Source: Typha latifolia (taxonomy: Eukaryota > Streptophyta > Magnoliopsida > Poales > Typhaceae). From it: a stretch of 64,000 nucleotides of DNA. Made by a program: the position numbers and the translations under genes. The stretch is from contig CM034101.1 of assembly GCA_019914945.1 (NCBI GenBank), forward strand, positions 3,669,188 to 3,733,187, in the 5' to 3' direction. The notes beneath the pieces are model-generated. The model had not been told where the DNA came from. It did no database searches and saw nothing but the letters and a program-made list of their open reading frames with translations. Shown here one piece after another: positions 38,792-54,734 of the stretch. Within the stretch, counting starts at the first letter, position 1. Every line of letters begins with the position of its first letter.

Positions 38792-39015
38792 CAACGGCGG
38801 AGGAGGATGGATCCGCCGACGGTTCCGATAGCTTCTCCAATTGCCGTGAGATCGCCGGGCGACTCCTCCGATTCCTCCTCCTGTGCCGCCGCCGCCTCCT
38901 CATCCGATCGCATCGCCGCCTCCAATCTCGTGGATCCGCGTCGTCGTGTTCTTCGTCCGCTGGTTTCTAGGGGTAATGGAGGTGCAGAGAGATTGGGAAA
39001 CAAAGACCCACACAA
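38791..39015 (-). promoter_or_regulatory. Upstream ORF whose stop overlaps the UBP25 start (TGATG)
   Basis: A 74-codon frame starts at 39015, contains a second Met near codon 35, and is Glu/Ala-rich ([20 protein letters not shown]). Its TGA (38793-38791) shares its A with the UBP25 ATG (38791-38789). If the transcript starts upstream of 39015, scanning ribosomes would translate it first and reach UBP25 by reinitiation or leaky scanning. Whether it is transcribed is not known. Protein function is not proposed. Confidence 0.45.
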
Positions 39016-40136
39016 ACGAGGAAAGGGGGGGTGAAAGGAGAAGGCGGCGAAGCGAAGTCGGGTGTTTAATGAATAGGGGAATGAATAGGAATTGTCTATT
39101 CAAGGCCGAAGTTTCGACCCAATATTTCGGTATGCTTGTGGGCTTTGGGCCGCTTAATTTTCTTCAGGCCAATCTAAAATTATCCTACATATATAATTTA
39201 TATGTTGCTGTGTATCTTGTGCTAGGCCGTCCAGACCAAAATCGAACTCATTGAATAAAACTTTCCTCGCCTCGCCTCACCTCATGATACTTATATATAA
39301 TTAGAGTTGCCACCGCAAATACCAATAACCCATCCGATACTAATATTTTTTTTGGGCAAATTATCAAAAAATATCCTATGCTTGTATTACTATTCACATT
39401 CTATTAAATTAATATTTATCATTTAATTTTTGCATTTGACATTTAATGCCTGAAAAGCATCCTTTTGTTAGTTTCCTTGACGAGCAGTTACTATATAAAT
39501 GAATTAAATTAAATAAAAATGCTAAAATGATCTTGATAACTGTGAGTATGTATTTTAAGATTAAGATAAAAGTAGAAGGCAACTGGATCTTAAGATCAAA
39601 TTATATAACGATAATAAAAATAAAATATAGAGTAGTTTTTATAAATTTCCCTTCCAATGGTAGTACTAACCAGTACTAATATAAGGGCAGAGGAGAAGTA
39701 GTTTTATACTTATCTATGTAGATCACTAAATTAGTATGGCAAAAGGCGATTTGATACCTTTCTTCTGTGTTTCTTTTTGTTGTTATCTCTGTCCTCTGAT
39801 ATATTGGTTCCAACCTTGCAGGTTCTTGTTGGCATTTTTATTAGTAGTATTATTCTATTTGCTAGAGAGAAATGCAGAATTTTTGGTATGTGGAATGGGG
39901 AGGTGACACTTGCGGATGAGAAAGTAGTGTTGGAGGAGCCATTTTTAATTCCCACCTCGAAAAGCTGATCCAAAACCAATAAGTTTCCACTCCTATTCCC
40001 CCATCCAGCAACAAATAATTCTACATCCCCATCTGACCATCTCCCAATCTTTTGTCTTCATGCATGAACCTCTCTATCCCATTCTCCTACTCTTTAGCCA
40101 ACAAACCACCATCACAGGTCTTCATTCTCCAATCCA

Positions 40137-40142
40137 TATATC
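40137..40142 (+). promoter_or_regulatory. Probable TATA element of GLO
   Basis: CCAATCCATATATCAC lies about 55 bases before a good splice donor. It is consistent with transcription starting near 40165-40170. Confidence 0.4.
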
Positions 40143-40195
40143 ACTTTACCTCCTCTTCTGGTTCCACTTCATTTCCCTTCTCCTGCCTGCAGGAA

Positions 40196-40569
40196 GTAAG
40201 GTGCCATCCTCTTCCATCCTTTGTCTTTTGCTTTGTTTCTTGCATCTTTGTTCTTATTTTTATGAGTTGGGTTATGTTTTCCAATTAAATATTTGTGGAT
40301 TGTTCCTTTTCATTTGCAAAATTTCAAGCTTTTAAAGAAGATTGAGAGTTGTCATGATATAATAAGAACATAATATACTGAGTCTGAATTGTACCAGACT
40401 TATCTGTTGAAATATAGTACCCTCCATCTGTTTGCAATCAGACTAAGCTTTTAGAAAAGATAGCAAAGTTCTTAATTGGTTGCAAATCTTTTGATTTTTC
40501 CTGTATTATTGTCTAAATTCGCCATCTTACGGTTGTAGAAATTGGGTTCTGAAGTGGTGTAACTTTTAG
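40196..40569 (+). other. Predicted 5' UTR intron of GLO
   Basis: A donor GGAA|GTAAGG at 40196 and an acceptor CTTTTAG| at 40568-40569 would place exon sequence ACAAGAAC directly before the GLO ATG. The upstream CT-rich stretch (40150-40195) looks like a 5' UTR. Inference from splice signals only. Confidence 0.45.
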
Positions 40570-40577
40570 ACAAGAAC

Positions 40578-45042
<4,465 letters not shown>

Positions 45043-48000
45043 ATCAGCAAGATGATCAGAATTTCTCCTCCATAACCAGGAAAGCTACATTCCAGGAGGA
45101 AGACTTTATTTTCAGAAGTCTATTTTGTCCAGAGAAAAAATTGTAATGGTTCTCAGAATCCCTGATACTTGAGAAATTTCAAGTTTCTATGCTGATGACA
45201 TATAATATTTCTAGACTACTATCACTTCCACATCAACTATGTATTCAATATTCATCTTATCTTATACTCTTCGAATGATTTCCTAAATTTTCAGTCTAGA
45301 ATAGGAAACTCACCACATGCAAGTGACAACTAGTAGTCTCTTAAAAATTATTCTCATAATCCAGTTTGCAGTACTTCTGTTCTGTTCTTGTAAGTATTGG
45401 AACATAAACGACACAATTTTCTATCTCAAAGTTCTTCTTCAAATCATGAAATCCATTAGAATGATTTTATCGTCTAAGGAACTAATCTGTTCTTCCTTAA
45501 TATTCAGAAAAATAAATATCAAGCATCCAATCTTATGAGTGCATTCTACAGCACATCTGAGAAGTGCCACTTTGCCACAAATTATTATATGGCTTAATCA
45601 TTTTATTTACACTTTGTTTACCTCAATTATCCAATAGTATCCTCTGATTGCATTAATGCAAAATATCAAATGATTATCTTATCTTCAACTTCCTAGAGAA
45701 CCTAAAATAAATCATGCAGAGAACAATCATTTCAGAGATTTTATATAATTAAGAAGACCAGTATGTTACTCAGCATCTTCTAGTTTAATAACCAATATGT
45801 TACCCCCACTCTGCCTATCTCCCCTGCTCTTTATTCTCTATAATTCTTATACTCTGCTTTCTTTTATATATTCTTTATCCTAATATAATTGGGTATAACT
45901 TTTTTTTTTTGGAAAAAAAAGAGATGGTTTTTATAAATATGGACAATAATTCAAACCTTGAATTAGTCTAGGTATAATTATTTCTTATTATATTTTTGAA
46001 GGGAAAATAAAACGTGATCATGGATATACTCGGAATGCGTGTCAAATTCTAACAAACCTTTTGATATATGCTTGGCAGTGGCACAAAGCCACAGACTATA
46101 TAATCAATATTATTCCTCTAATTCTTTGCGATATTCCAGTCTTAGTGTGCCTGTCAACTTAATCTTCGTACCTCTCAATGAAAGAAATATTATTAACTTT
46201 AGTTGTTTCATTTTGTGTAACACATGTCAGAAAATGACTAACTCGTAATTGAAGATATTAAAAATCTTGCCAACTTGTCCTTGGGAAAAGAAATAATTAT
46301 ATTTAGACCCTTAAACTATTATTATTTTTTACATATCTTTTCTAAAAAAAATTTATGACACATAGACTTCCTATAACATGTTTATTATTATATTTTATAG
46401 AAAAAAATATATAATTCTTTTTTAGTTTATCAATGTATTATAATCTTCTTATGGGTGAGACATTTATAATAGTTTATGAGAAACGTAATAAAAAATTAGA
46501 TAAAAGATAATAATTCAATAGTCTAAATTTAATTTAAAAATATTCTTCTGTGACAATGACCATGAAAATGGCGTCTGACCTCAATTAATGTATGGATACA
46601 AAGTTAAAGACGTGGCTTCTTCTCTTTTTCCTCGCCGGCAAATATTCTTGAGCTAATTAGCTAATTAGAAATGGACGCATGCTATATATATATATATATG
46701 TGTGTGGGTGTGTGTGTGTATTATTCTTTCCCCAATGAAGACTTGGACTTTGGATTCTTTTATTATATTATATTCGTGATTCGATCACAGTGTTTGGCAT
46801 TGAATCACTTTTATCTCCCACAACTTTATTTTATATGACTTGTCTCTCCTTGAAATTTTGATTAACTATAATTATGAATGTCATTAACAGAGATGATAAA
46901 ATTGTTAAATTTTGTGATTAACAAATATGTGAGAAATCAAAGTCTTTTATGATTTGATTTCTTTAGATTTAATTGCAAAGATTAGTAACACATCGTCTAC
47001 TTTTAGCTTGAAAAATAGCATTGCAAGATTCTTATTCAAATAATTCTGATTCCATTAAAACAAATTTTTTTATGAGAACAAAGTCGTCGATGCATATCAA
47101 ATGATTTTTTTTTCCTGAGTGCGAAAATCATCTAACATTGGAATATGATAGCTTGGAACACTCAATCGTTCGAAAAAGATTAAATCCGTTTGAAAGTTAT
47201 GTATCAAATGTGAAAATAAGTGTATTAAAGGGAGAGGCAAACAAATCACTTCAGAGATAGTTATGAGTAATACCAGACGATCTATAAGTATTTTATAACC
47301 GCTAATTATTATAGTACTTGATTTGATCTCGGAGAGATGATCTTTGATTTTTTAATCGCATAAATATTATTGTATTTGCATGTGCTATTGCATATCATAC
47401 TTTGGCTATTGCTTATCATTCTATTTGAGATTCATCTTACAGTAAGTAATTTAATATATTTTTAAAAATAACTTAAATAACTCTGCTTCTATCAAATAAA
47501 AATTTTAAGGGAGTACAATGATTTTCCTCCAACATTCAAGAATATAAAATATATTTTAACCTATCCTGATTGATGCAGCTGGGGAGTCGAGGGCTGCTTA
47601 GGAGTAGGTAGGCAAATTTAATATATACCATTTTTTGAGAAAAGGATATATGTATGTATTGACTAGTGTATAAAAATATCAAAAAGAAATAGAAAAAAAT
47701 AACTAATTCACCTGAATGGCAAGGGTCGTACTCGTACTAATCAAGTGGCCAATCTTTGTATAAGGTTACTCTCAGGCAGATATAAATAGAACATTTAAAG
47801 AAAGAAGAAGATATAAATAGAACATCGATGTAGGTAGTTTGTACACCAACCTTTTATTAAACGAGCTAAACGAAGTTACCCATATAGCATGCATGTATAA
47901 CAAATAGATCGTGTTAAGCGATTAATGTTTAGTGAGTTAAATGAGTTAAAATTAAATAGGTTAAATGAGTGATGCGGGTTAAATTGGTGAATATTAAACG

Positions 48001-48380
48001 AGTTATTAGGGTTACATGATTAAATAGGCTAACCCAAATCCGACAACACAGACCCGTTTAACTTGAACGGATTAAATCTAGACTCATTTAAGCCTTCAAA
48101 TTCATGCTGACAATGCGTCTTTTTTTTTTAACCTTTTCTTTATGTTATGTTAGCTAGGTAACATTGCATTTTAGAAGATGTAAAGCATTTCAACTTAAGA
48201 AATAGAGATATTTTCCAAGGCTTTGATATTATTAATTCATACATTTATCTATATGCCGTTCGATAATAATTAATTATTTGCTACTCCAAGCAGCAAGAAA
48301 GAGAGAGAGAGGAAAAAAAAAAAACAAAGGATATAAAGAAAGAGGCTGTAAAAAAAATACTAAATAATACAAATTACAAG
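45043..48380. other. Intergenic between GLO and the JAZ gene
   Basis: 45043-45200 is the probable GLO 3' UTR. The rest is AT-rich. It holds a foldback element at 46290-46545, a TA/TG microsatellite at 46683-46719 and a diverged dispersed-repeat copy at 47900-48110. No gene is recognised. Confidence 0.6.
46290..46545. mobile_element. Foldback MITE-like element
   Basis: The left end ATATTTAGACCCTTAAACTA (then TTATTATTTTTTACATATC) pairs with the right end, whose reverse complement reads AAATTTAGACTATTGAATTA, TTATCTTTTATCTAAT. About 250 bp, non-coding. Confidence 0.5.
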
Positions 48381-49644
48381 TCATCTAAACGATGTGGATG
48401 AGGATAACATCTGGCGTCTATTCTCATAAGGGTGTATAGAAGTGGTTATTCTCGTTTTCCTCTTCTGAAGGAATCGCTGCAGTGATCGCTTCATCGAGAG
48501 GCCCGAGTTGAGTAGCTGAGGAGACGAAGGCAAAGCCTGTGACACGACTCGTTGCTTATATTGACGTCCTCTGAGTTGGTGATCGATAGTATCATTCTTC
48601 TTAGCATCTCTATCTTCCATTGCTCGCTTTGCCGTGGTGATGATGGCTCTAGCCTGTGGCAATTACATATATAAGCGACAAGAGTGAATAGTTGTAATAG
48701 TTAATGATAACATGCAGTATATAAAAATTAAAAAAAAAAAAACTCGGAATTGCATACTCTCACTTTCCACTCAAATAGTAGAGTTTTATAAAGCTACTGG
48801 GAAGTGGGTGAGTTGGTGAGAAGTTAATTTATCCGTTTAAAAAAAAAAAGAAAGACTAGTTGTCATAAGGAACGTGGACGCGTCTGAATTAAGTTGTCCA
48901 CCAATCCTTCCCACCTACTTGAATTTGATTCATTTCCCGGATGTTGCTTGTTCTTTGACCTGCCATCCTGTCGGCAAGATCAAGGACAAGATTCAAAGTT
49001 ATAAATAAGTATAAAAATTATATCTAATTATTACGCCCTTTCATTTGTGTTTGTGTTTAATTATTATTTTTTACATCCCATTGTTGACTGTTGTTCTCAT
49101 TTTCTGTAACAGGATATTACACTATTTTTAGGCAAATAATATAATTTTTTTTTCTTTCTAAATAACCAATTAATAATTATACTAACTTTTATTACATGCA
49201 TTAGAGTTATTGGAAGAGTAGAATTGATGCGTTGTTATAGCGCATCCATATATCAACCTAGTTCTTTCTTAACAGGAGCTTATGCGCGCTTTGTTATTTT
49301 TCTCTTAAACCTCAATCTAGATCTCACATACCATCATCAATCTTTCTCTAAAAGCTAAAGCTTTTTAATCCTAAGGCGTCTCTACACCTTTATATCTTTC
49401 ACAAAAGGCAATATTGGACCTAGAAAAAGAGAAGTAGAGAACTTGGTATATGGCAAACTGAAGAAGATAGAATGAGATGACAAACCTGCAACTCTGTAAC
49501 GTCACACACGCAGATCTGGCCGTTGTAGAAGATGGTGATCGTTTGCTTCTGCTGCTCAGCTTTGCCGGAGCCGGCGTTGGTGTTGGTCGGAGGGGTATCT
49601 TGGGCTCGCCCAAGTCGAAGACTTAGCTCCGGATCGCAATCCAT
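48381..49644 (-). CDS. JAZ/TIFY repressor, JAZ8 (TIFY5A)-like, 2 exons
   Basis: A transcriptional repressor of jasmonate signalling in the nucleus. Exon 1 is 49644-49486 and exon 2 is 48653-48381; together 143 residues. Residues 7-11 (LSLRL) form an LxLxL EAR motif that can recruit TOPLESS directly. Residues 35-53 (TITIFYNGQICVCDVTELQ) carry the TIFYxG core of the ZIM domain. Residues 106-122 (SMKRSLQRFLQKRKTRI) are the MYC-binding Jas helix. The LPIAR-type degron that canonical JAZ proteins place before this helix is absent (sequence there: LLNSGLSMKRSL), exactly as in Arabidopsis JAZ7/JAZ8. Family knowledge therefore predicts weak COI1 binding and a stable repressor. An in-frame ATG at 49671 could add nine residues; I prefer 49644 because it places CDPELSLRL as in JAZ8. 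A G-box lies in the promoter. Confidence 0.92.
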
Positions 49645-49704
49645 TTCTAAGCAAACAACCAACTCGATCACGAGATCTTGAAACTTTAGTAATGGTGGAG
49701 ATGA

Positions 49705-49753
49705 GAGATAGATAGATAGATAGATAGATAGATAGCGAGAGAGAGAGAGAGAG
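49705..49753. repeat. Compound microsatellite (GATA)n(GA)n in the JAZ 5' UTR
   Basis: About seven GATA units (49705-49735) are followed by about nine GA units. On the gene strand this is a CT/TATC tract between the TATA box and the start codon, so it is probably transcribed. Confidence 0.85.
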
Positions 49754-49770
49754 GAACAGTTTTGGGTTGG

Positions 49771-49779
49771 TATATATAC
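49771..49779 (-). promoter_or_regulatory. TATA box of the JAZ gene
   Basis: AGTATATATACC (minus strand) lies about 130 bases upstream of the start codon, directly before the CT-rich 5' UTR. Confidence 0.6.
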
Positions 49780-49847
49780 TCATCTATGTCGACGAGCTCG
49801 TTAGGTCTATTTCTTGGATAGTTGGAAAGTGGTGGTGGGGGGATAAG

Positions 49848-49853
49848 CACGTG
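49848..49853. promoter_or_regulatory. G-box CACGTG in the JAZ promoter
   Basis: A perfect CACGTG palindrome lies about 75 bases upstream of the TATA box and 204 bases upstream of the ATG. A CACGTT variant follows near 49885. MYC2-type factors bind G-boxes and induce JAZ genes as negative feedback; applying this here is inference from position. Confidence 0.55.
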
Positions 49854-49885
49854 CAGCGTGTGCTCCTCGTGGGGGGTGGCGGTGA

Positions 49886-51700
49886 GACACGTTTCTTTGA
49901 TCTCTTCTTCCTCCTTTTGATGCCTTTAACCTTAATTAATTAATTTATTTCCTTGGCCGTATTCTTTTTCTTAGTTGATTGATTGCGATGAATCATAGAC
50001 AAAGGATTCGTATTTATATATCATGTGCAAAATTTATGCTATTATGATACTTGTAACGTGTAAGCCAAGCACTAAATTTTGTGACTGCGTGGCCCTTAAG
50101 TTTGTTGGGGTTTTCCTTTTGTTTTCTTTTTATAAAAGAAATAATTTTGTGACATCTCTTCCATCTTCTAAGAAAGAATCATGTGTGACAATTTTAGGAA
50201 GCAGCATGGAAGTTTAATAAGAGTATACAAGTCCTTTTTTCCATAACCACTAGATCAAAACTTGCATGGATTTTCTTACCTTTTTTATTTTATTATAAAT
50301 CAGCTGAATTTATCAGCTAATTATATTTTTTTGGTGGAAAATCTGGCCAAAGAATATCAAAATATTAAAAAGTCCCTAAAACCAATAAACATATTCTTAA
50401 TCCAGTCCACCATGATCATATATGCTATGTAATAATGCCTAAGTTGAATAATTCTCTCTTAATCACGCCAAGAAAAAAAAAAAAGATAAACTTTTCGTCG
50501 AAGTTGTAATCGCAGCCTCCAAAATCCACAGCTCATTAGCACCACCTTCAGATTAATTAACTAATTAGTTTACAGATTTGAGTAATTAGGAGGATTTAAA
50601 TGTAGAAATCACTGCAAATCTGGGAGGTGTGTCGTCAAAGTTACGGTTCCAAAAAGGACGTACTACTTTTCTCTCTTTGATTTCTTAAAACGCGTAGCTT
50701 TAGAACTTCAAAATCGCGTGTTCTTTCTGCCCATCTACTTATCTAACTCCTATACATGTTTGTATATATTGTTTAAATTTTATAATCCCCATAAATTGTT
50801 TTTTTAGTACGAACTAGAATCGTAAACATTTATGCATTCCCATACTCGAATTATTATTATTTTTCTAGATAAAATTTTAAATTATATATTTGTTATTAAC
50901 ATCTCATCTTTTTGGAAATTTTATAATCAGATCCTTCTTCCTTTTTATACAAAATTTTATATAGCACTATAGTGTTACTTTGACTAACCACTATTAACCC
51001 TTGTCTATAGTTTATAATAACTCTACTAATTGAATTACTAAAATATACATAAAAAGTTTATAATTCTGACCCACGCTAATCAAACAATTTTTAAGCCATA
51101 TCCCACTTTAGTTTTTCTCACCAAATTAAAAAAAAAAAATTCATCCAAGTCTTCTAACATAGTATTTATGTATTGATACCCCTTTATTTGAAAGTGGTTA
51201 GAAGTTAATTTATACAAAAACTATAGGGAAAAAAAAGAGAGGAGTTAAGAGTTATAAATTCTCAAAGGCAGAGTGGTTAATGTAATGTGTTTAAAAGAAA
51301 AAAAAAATTATAATTTTTTAAGAGAAATAAAATTATTGACTGGTGGCGGTAGAAATTATCCTTGTCGTGAACGTTATCCAATTATCTTCTAGATACATTT
51401 TACCTCGTGGAGGAAGTACGTGGAAACTTGTGACCTAGAAGAAAGACGGTCGGTGGCTATGACTCGAGAGTTCCCGCGCATAGGTCCGTCGATTCCACGT
51501 CATGCCAGCTGTCAGCACACCTTTGAGTACAAAAAAGAAGGTCGAAAATTCCAAACAGTCATCCCATATCTATTATAACAACATCTGCCAATTTCGATTT
51601 TCTACCATTTATTTTGAACAAAAACGAACCTAGTTTCATTTATTGGCCGTATGATTTTTCTATCTTCCTGAATAATTTCTTCTTCTTTGTTTTTTTGGCG
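49886..51700. other. Intergenic, AT-rich, no gene seen
   Basis: Beyond the JAZ promoter the sequence is AT-rich with short A and T runs. 51420-51530 is less AT-rich and contains TTCCACGTCATG. No coding region is recognised; the plus frame at 50023-50217 has no known motif. Confidence 0.55.
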
Positions 51701-51709
51701 AGAAAAGCT

Positions 51710-52175
51710 TTAGAGAGTAGACGTCCAAAGTATTCCTATACAGAATGCTATTAAGAGCATCTGGAGCAAATGCAGGTGGTTTGCCTCCCAGAAACCGATG
51801 GTTTCGAGGCCTAACCAAAGAGCGGTAAGCTCGTGGAGGAAAGGCGCTGGTGCAAGAGTCCCAATAACAATGGATGCTCCTCCACTATGCCCGTCCTCTC
51901 CAACCCATAGGATCTCCAAGGTGAGGATAAAGCGGGGAGAGGAGGCAGTGACGAAGGAGAGTGGGGACGGCAAAGCCTTGCACCCTCTAAAAATGAAGTC
52001 ATTTCTAACCTTCCAAAATGTAGGTGAATTGCTCCGGTTGCAGGGTAGTAGAAGGGGATTAGTCCTCAACCCGAGCTTTATAGTGGAACCAAGTTGCTTT
52101 TGCCAAAGAGCAACTGAGAAGGAGACGATCAACAGTGTCAGGTTCGCTTAGACAGAGGGGAGCAAATGGGATCGG
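51710..52175 (-). mobile_element. LINE (non-LTR retrotransposon) 3'-end remnant
   Basis: On the minus strand, PLCLSEPDTVDRLLLSCSLA and KATWFHYKAR match the zinc-binding domain found after plant LINE reverse transcriptases (Cys, His/Arg, Cys pattern). Then FWKVRNDFIFRG, and in other frames FLHELTALWLGLETIG, resemble the following RNase H-like region. Stops and frame changes interrupt it (for example a TAA after KARVED). No reverse transcriptase core is present. It is a short 5'-truncated and decayed piece. Confidence 0.65.
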
Positions 52176-52514
52176 TCGAGTGGATACGCTATAGCTAATT
52201 CAACATAGTTTTGACTGGAAGTGCACCAACTACCGCTTTTCAAATATAAGTCTTACTCTAGGTCTAGGGTCATATTAGCAATAGAATTTCATACAGTCGA
52301 GAAGAAGAGTCGAGGCAACTACCTTGAGAGAGAGAGAGAGATGAGTAAGGAATAATTACCGGAGGGTGGGGCTTCCGTATGAGACGATCGTCTCAATCTT
52401 TAAGCCGCTCGAGACTCCCGCTCATATTATTCGATTCCTTCTCTCCGCCCAAACTCAACTATTCTCCCGAATGATTCGCATCATCCGATCCCTCTCCTCT
52501 CCTCCTCTCTGCAA

Positions 52515-54734
52515 ATGGCGGCGCTTATTGCATCTCCCTCGAATCCCCTCAATCCCGACAAGAATCGAGGCGGATCTCTGCTGCGATCTCCATCAGATTT
52601 TCTCTCTTTTTTCCCCAATTATTATCTTTCGAGTACAATCTATATCCCCTTTTGGATTGGCCATTCTTACAAATGCTTCGAATGCAATTTAGCTGGTGTT
52701 GAGTTTCTTTCTTCTTCTTCTTCTTTATTTAGTCTCAGGAAGAAAAGGAAATATTTTGGTTGTCGAATCCGATGGAATGAGCTCTAATGGTTTTTCCGCG
52801 AGATTTATTGGTAGAAGCTTGATTACAAAGACGGTCGCAGTAAGTATTGGAGTTGAATTCACTTCGACCAGTTTGTTTGCTGATACTAGGCTGGAATTAC
52901 TTTGATCGATATATATATTTGTGTAGGAAAAGGTTGATGCTTCTCTAAGTTCCACAACCTCAAAACCTGGGTAAGCTTTGTTGCAATTGTTTCATGCTTG
53001 TGGATTGGCTCTTCTTTTGTCTATTTTGTTGTAACATTTGCTTTTCTTTGTGACGGGCATGAATTCTTTCTCTTCAATTGTTGGATAATGCGATTGTCAG
53101 GGTCTTTAAAAATGTCCTCCTGATGCTTGGTTAACTATGAGAGCCACCGTATTATTTGTGGCATTTAAAGAATAGAAGTAACTAAAATGCCCAAGACTAA
53201 GGATCCTGGTACGATGTTGTCCTATTTACGTGTATATGATCATAGCCTGATTCCTCCTATTTGTTGTCAACGTGAAACATAGTGATTCGTGACGTTAATT
53301 TGTTGCACTGTCCATTGCGTGTATATTGAACTTGAATCTATTGAAGCCTCCTGCTTAGTTATCAAATACCGATTGAAGTTTTTCTTTGATATAAGAGAAG
53401 CATTAAGATACGGAAACAGATTGAATGAAGATTTGTTAGTTATGCAAAAAGGAAGTTGCCTTGCTTGCTGTGCATTTTCGTGACAAGTTAAATTAGTTGT
53501 TCACATTCTGTTAGAGTATTTACCAGTGGATCCTTTCCCCCCTCTTTTTACCTGTTTGTGACCCAAAATATCAGTAGATGTAATTCTAATAGTAATTTAA
53601 GTTCCCCAATATTTATGCTTGCCAACTTGTAATCTCTCTCTTGCCCGTGGTTGTAGTCAAACTTTCTTGAAATTCTATTGCATAATGCTACTCTAATGGT
53701 GGACATCTTGGTTATTATGTTGTTTAATTATTCAAGCTCGTCCATTACACTGCTATTTTTTTCCCTTCTTAATTCCAAGCTCATCTTGTAATATTCAGTC
53801 ACGAATTCTTATTGTTTGAGGATCTACTTGAGGGCCTAGAAGAAGAGGTGGACCAAGATCCTCGGGTGTGTCATGGGTGAAGATGTTGGTCACTGGTGGC
53901 TCCTACAAAGTGACAAAGGTTTTGGCCACAAATATGGAGATCCGAGGGTTCTTGATACTGCCATTGCTGAGAACTCCTTCACTGGTATGGGAATTGGAGC
54001 TGCAATGATGGGATTAAGGCCAGTTGGCTAAGGTTTATGAACATGGGTTTCCTCTTGTTGGCCTTCAATCAGATATCAAACAACTGTGGCATGCTTCACT
54101 ACCATAAAGATTCGAGGGCTTGGAGGAGTAGGTCAGCAGCTGGGGGCAGAGCACTCGCAACTTCTAGAAATCATATTTCCAATCGATCCCAGGTCTGCAA
54201 ATGGTTGGCTGCTCAACCCCTGGTAATGTCAAAGGACTGATGAAAGCTGCCATAAGGAGTGAGAACCTATGGTGCATGTTCTCTTGTACAATCTGAAGGG
54301 GAGATTCCTGATAAGGAATATGTACTATGTCTGGAGGAAGCAGAGATGGTTCGACCTGGGGAGCATGTAACCATCCTCACATACTCGCGTATGAGAACCA
54401 TGTAATGCAGGCTGCGGAGACATTGATGAACGAAGGTTATGATCCTGAGGTAATCGATATAATGTCGCTGAAGCCATTTGATCTCCACACGATAAGAAAA
54501 TCAATCAAGAAGACGCACTGAGTACTGATAGTGGAGGAGTGTATGCGGGCAGGTGGTATTGGTGCCAGCCTGAGGGCAGCTATTATCGACAATTTCTGGG
54601 ACTACTTGGATGCTCCGATCATGTGTTTGTCATCACAGATGTGATGACGCCGCATGAAGGTACTCTGTCTGGAGGAGTGGACTGTGGTGCAGCTAGCATT
54701 GATTGTGGTTGCAGTTGAGCAACTCTGCAAATAG
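52515..54734 (+). pseudogene. Plastid pyruvate dehydrogenase E1 beta subunit pseudogene
   Basis: The intact gene's product is the E1-beta subunit of the plastid pyruvate dehydrogenase complex. Homology begins with a transit-peptide-like MAALIASPSNPLNPDKNRGG (52515). Then come SDGMSSNGFSARF (ending 52839), EKVDASLSSTTSKPG (52927-52970) and [20 protein letters not shown] (from 53799). Introns 52840-52926 and 52971-53798 keep GT-AG ends, so this is a gene duplicate or relic and not a retrocopy. Later blocks are [67 protein letters not shown] and [10 protein letters not shown], ending near the normal stop. Lesions are a frameshift before MGEDVGH, GGCTAAGG after GLRPV, loss of sequence after GMLHY, a run of frameshifts at 54100-54260, another after TYSRMR, and damage near 54630. 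No functional enzyme can be made from it. Confidence 0.88.

Larger units (their letters stand above)
38792..40577. other. Bidirectional intergenic region between UBP25 and GLO
   Basis: The two genes are divergent, 1.8 kb apart. 38792-39080 is GC-rich and is the UBP25 5' region. 39250-40000 is AT-rich with no gene. 40080-40577 holds the GLO promoter, a short 5' UTR exon and a 5' UTR intron (separate entries). Confidence 0.65.

Noticed and set aside
38266..39034. Frames of 157, 172 and 101 codons around UBP25 exon 1
   Set aside because: They are out-of-frame readings of the USP exons 1-2 and their GC-rich leader; only the frame with the Cys box fits a family.
51798..52151. 117-codon plus-strand frame
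   Set aside because: It is the antisense of the LINE remnant, whose minus-strand readings match known LINE domains.
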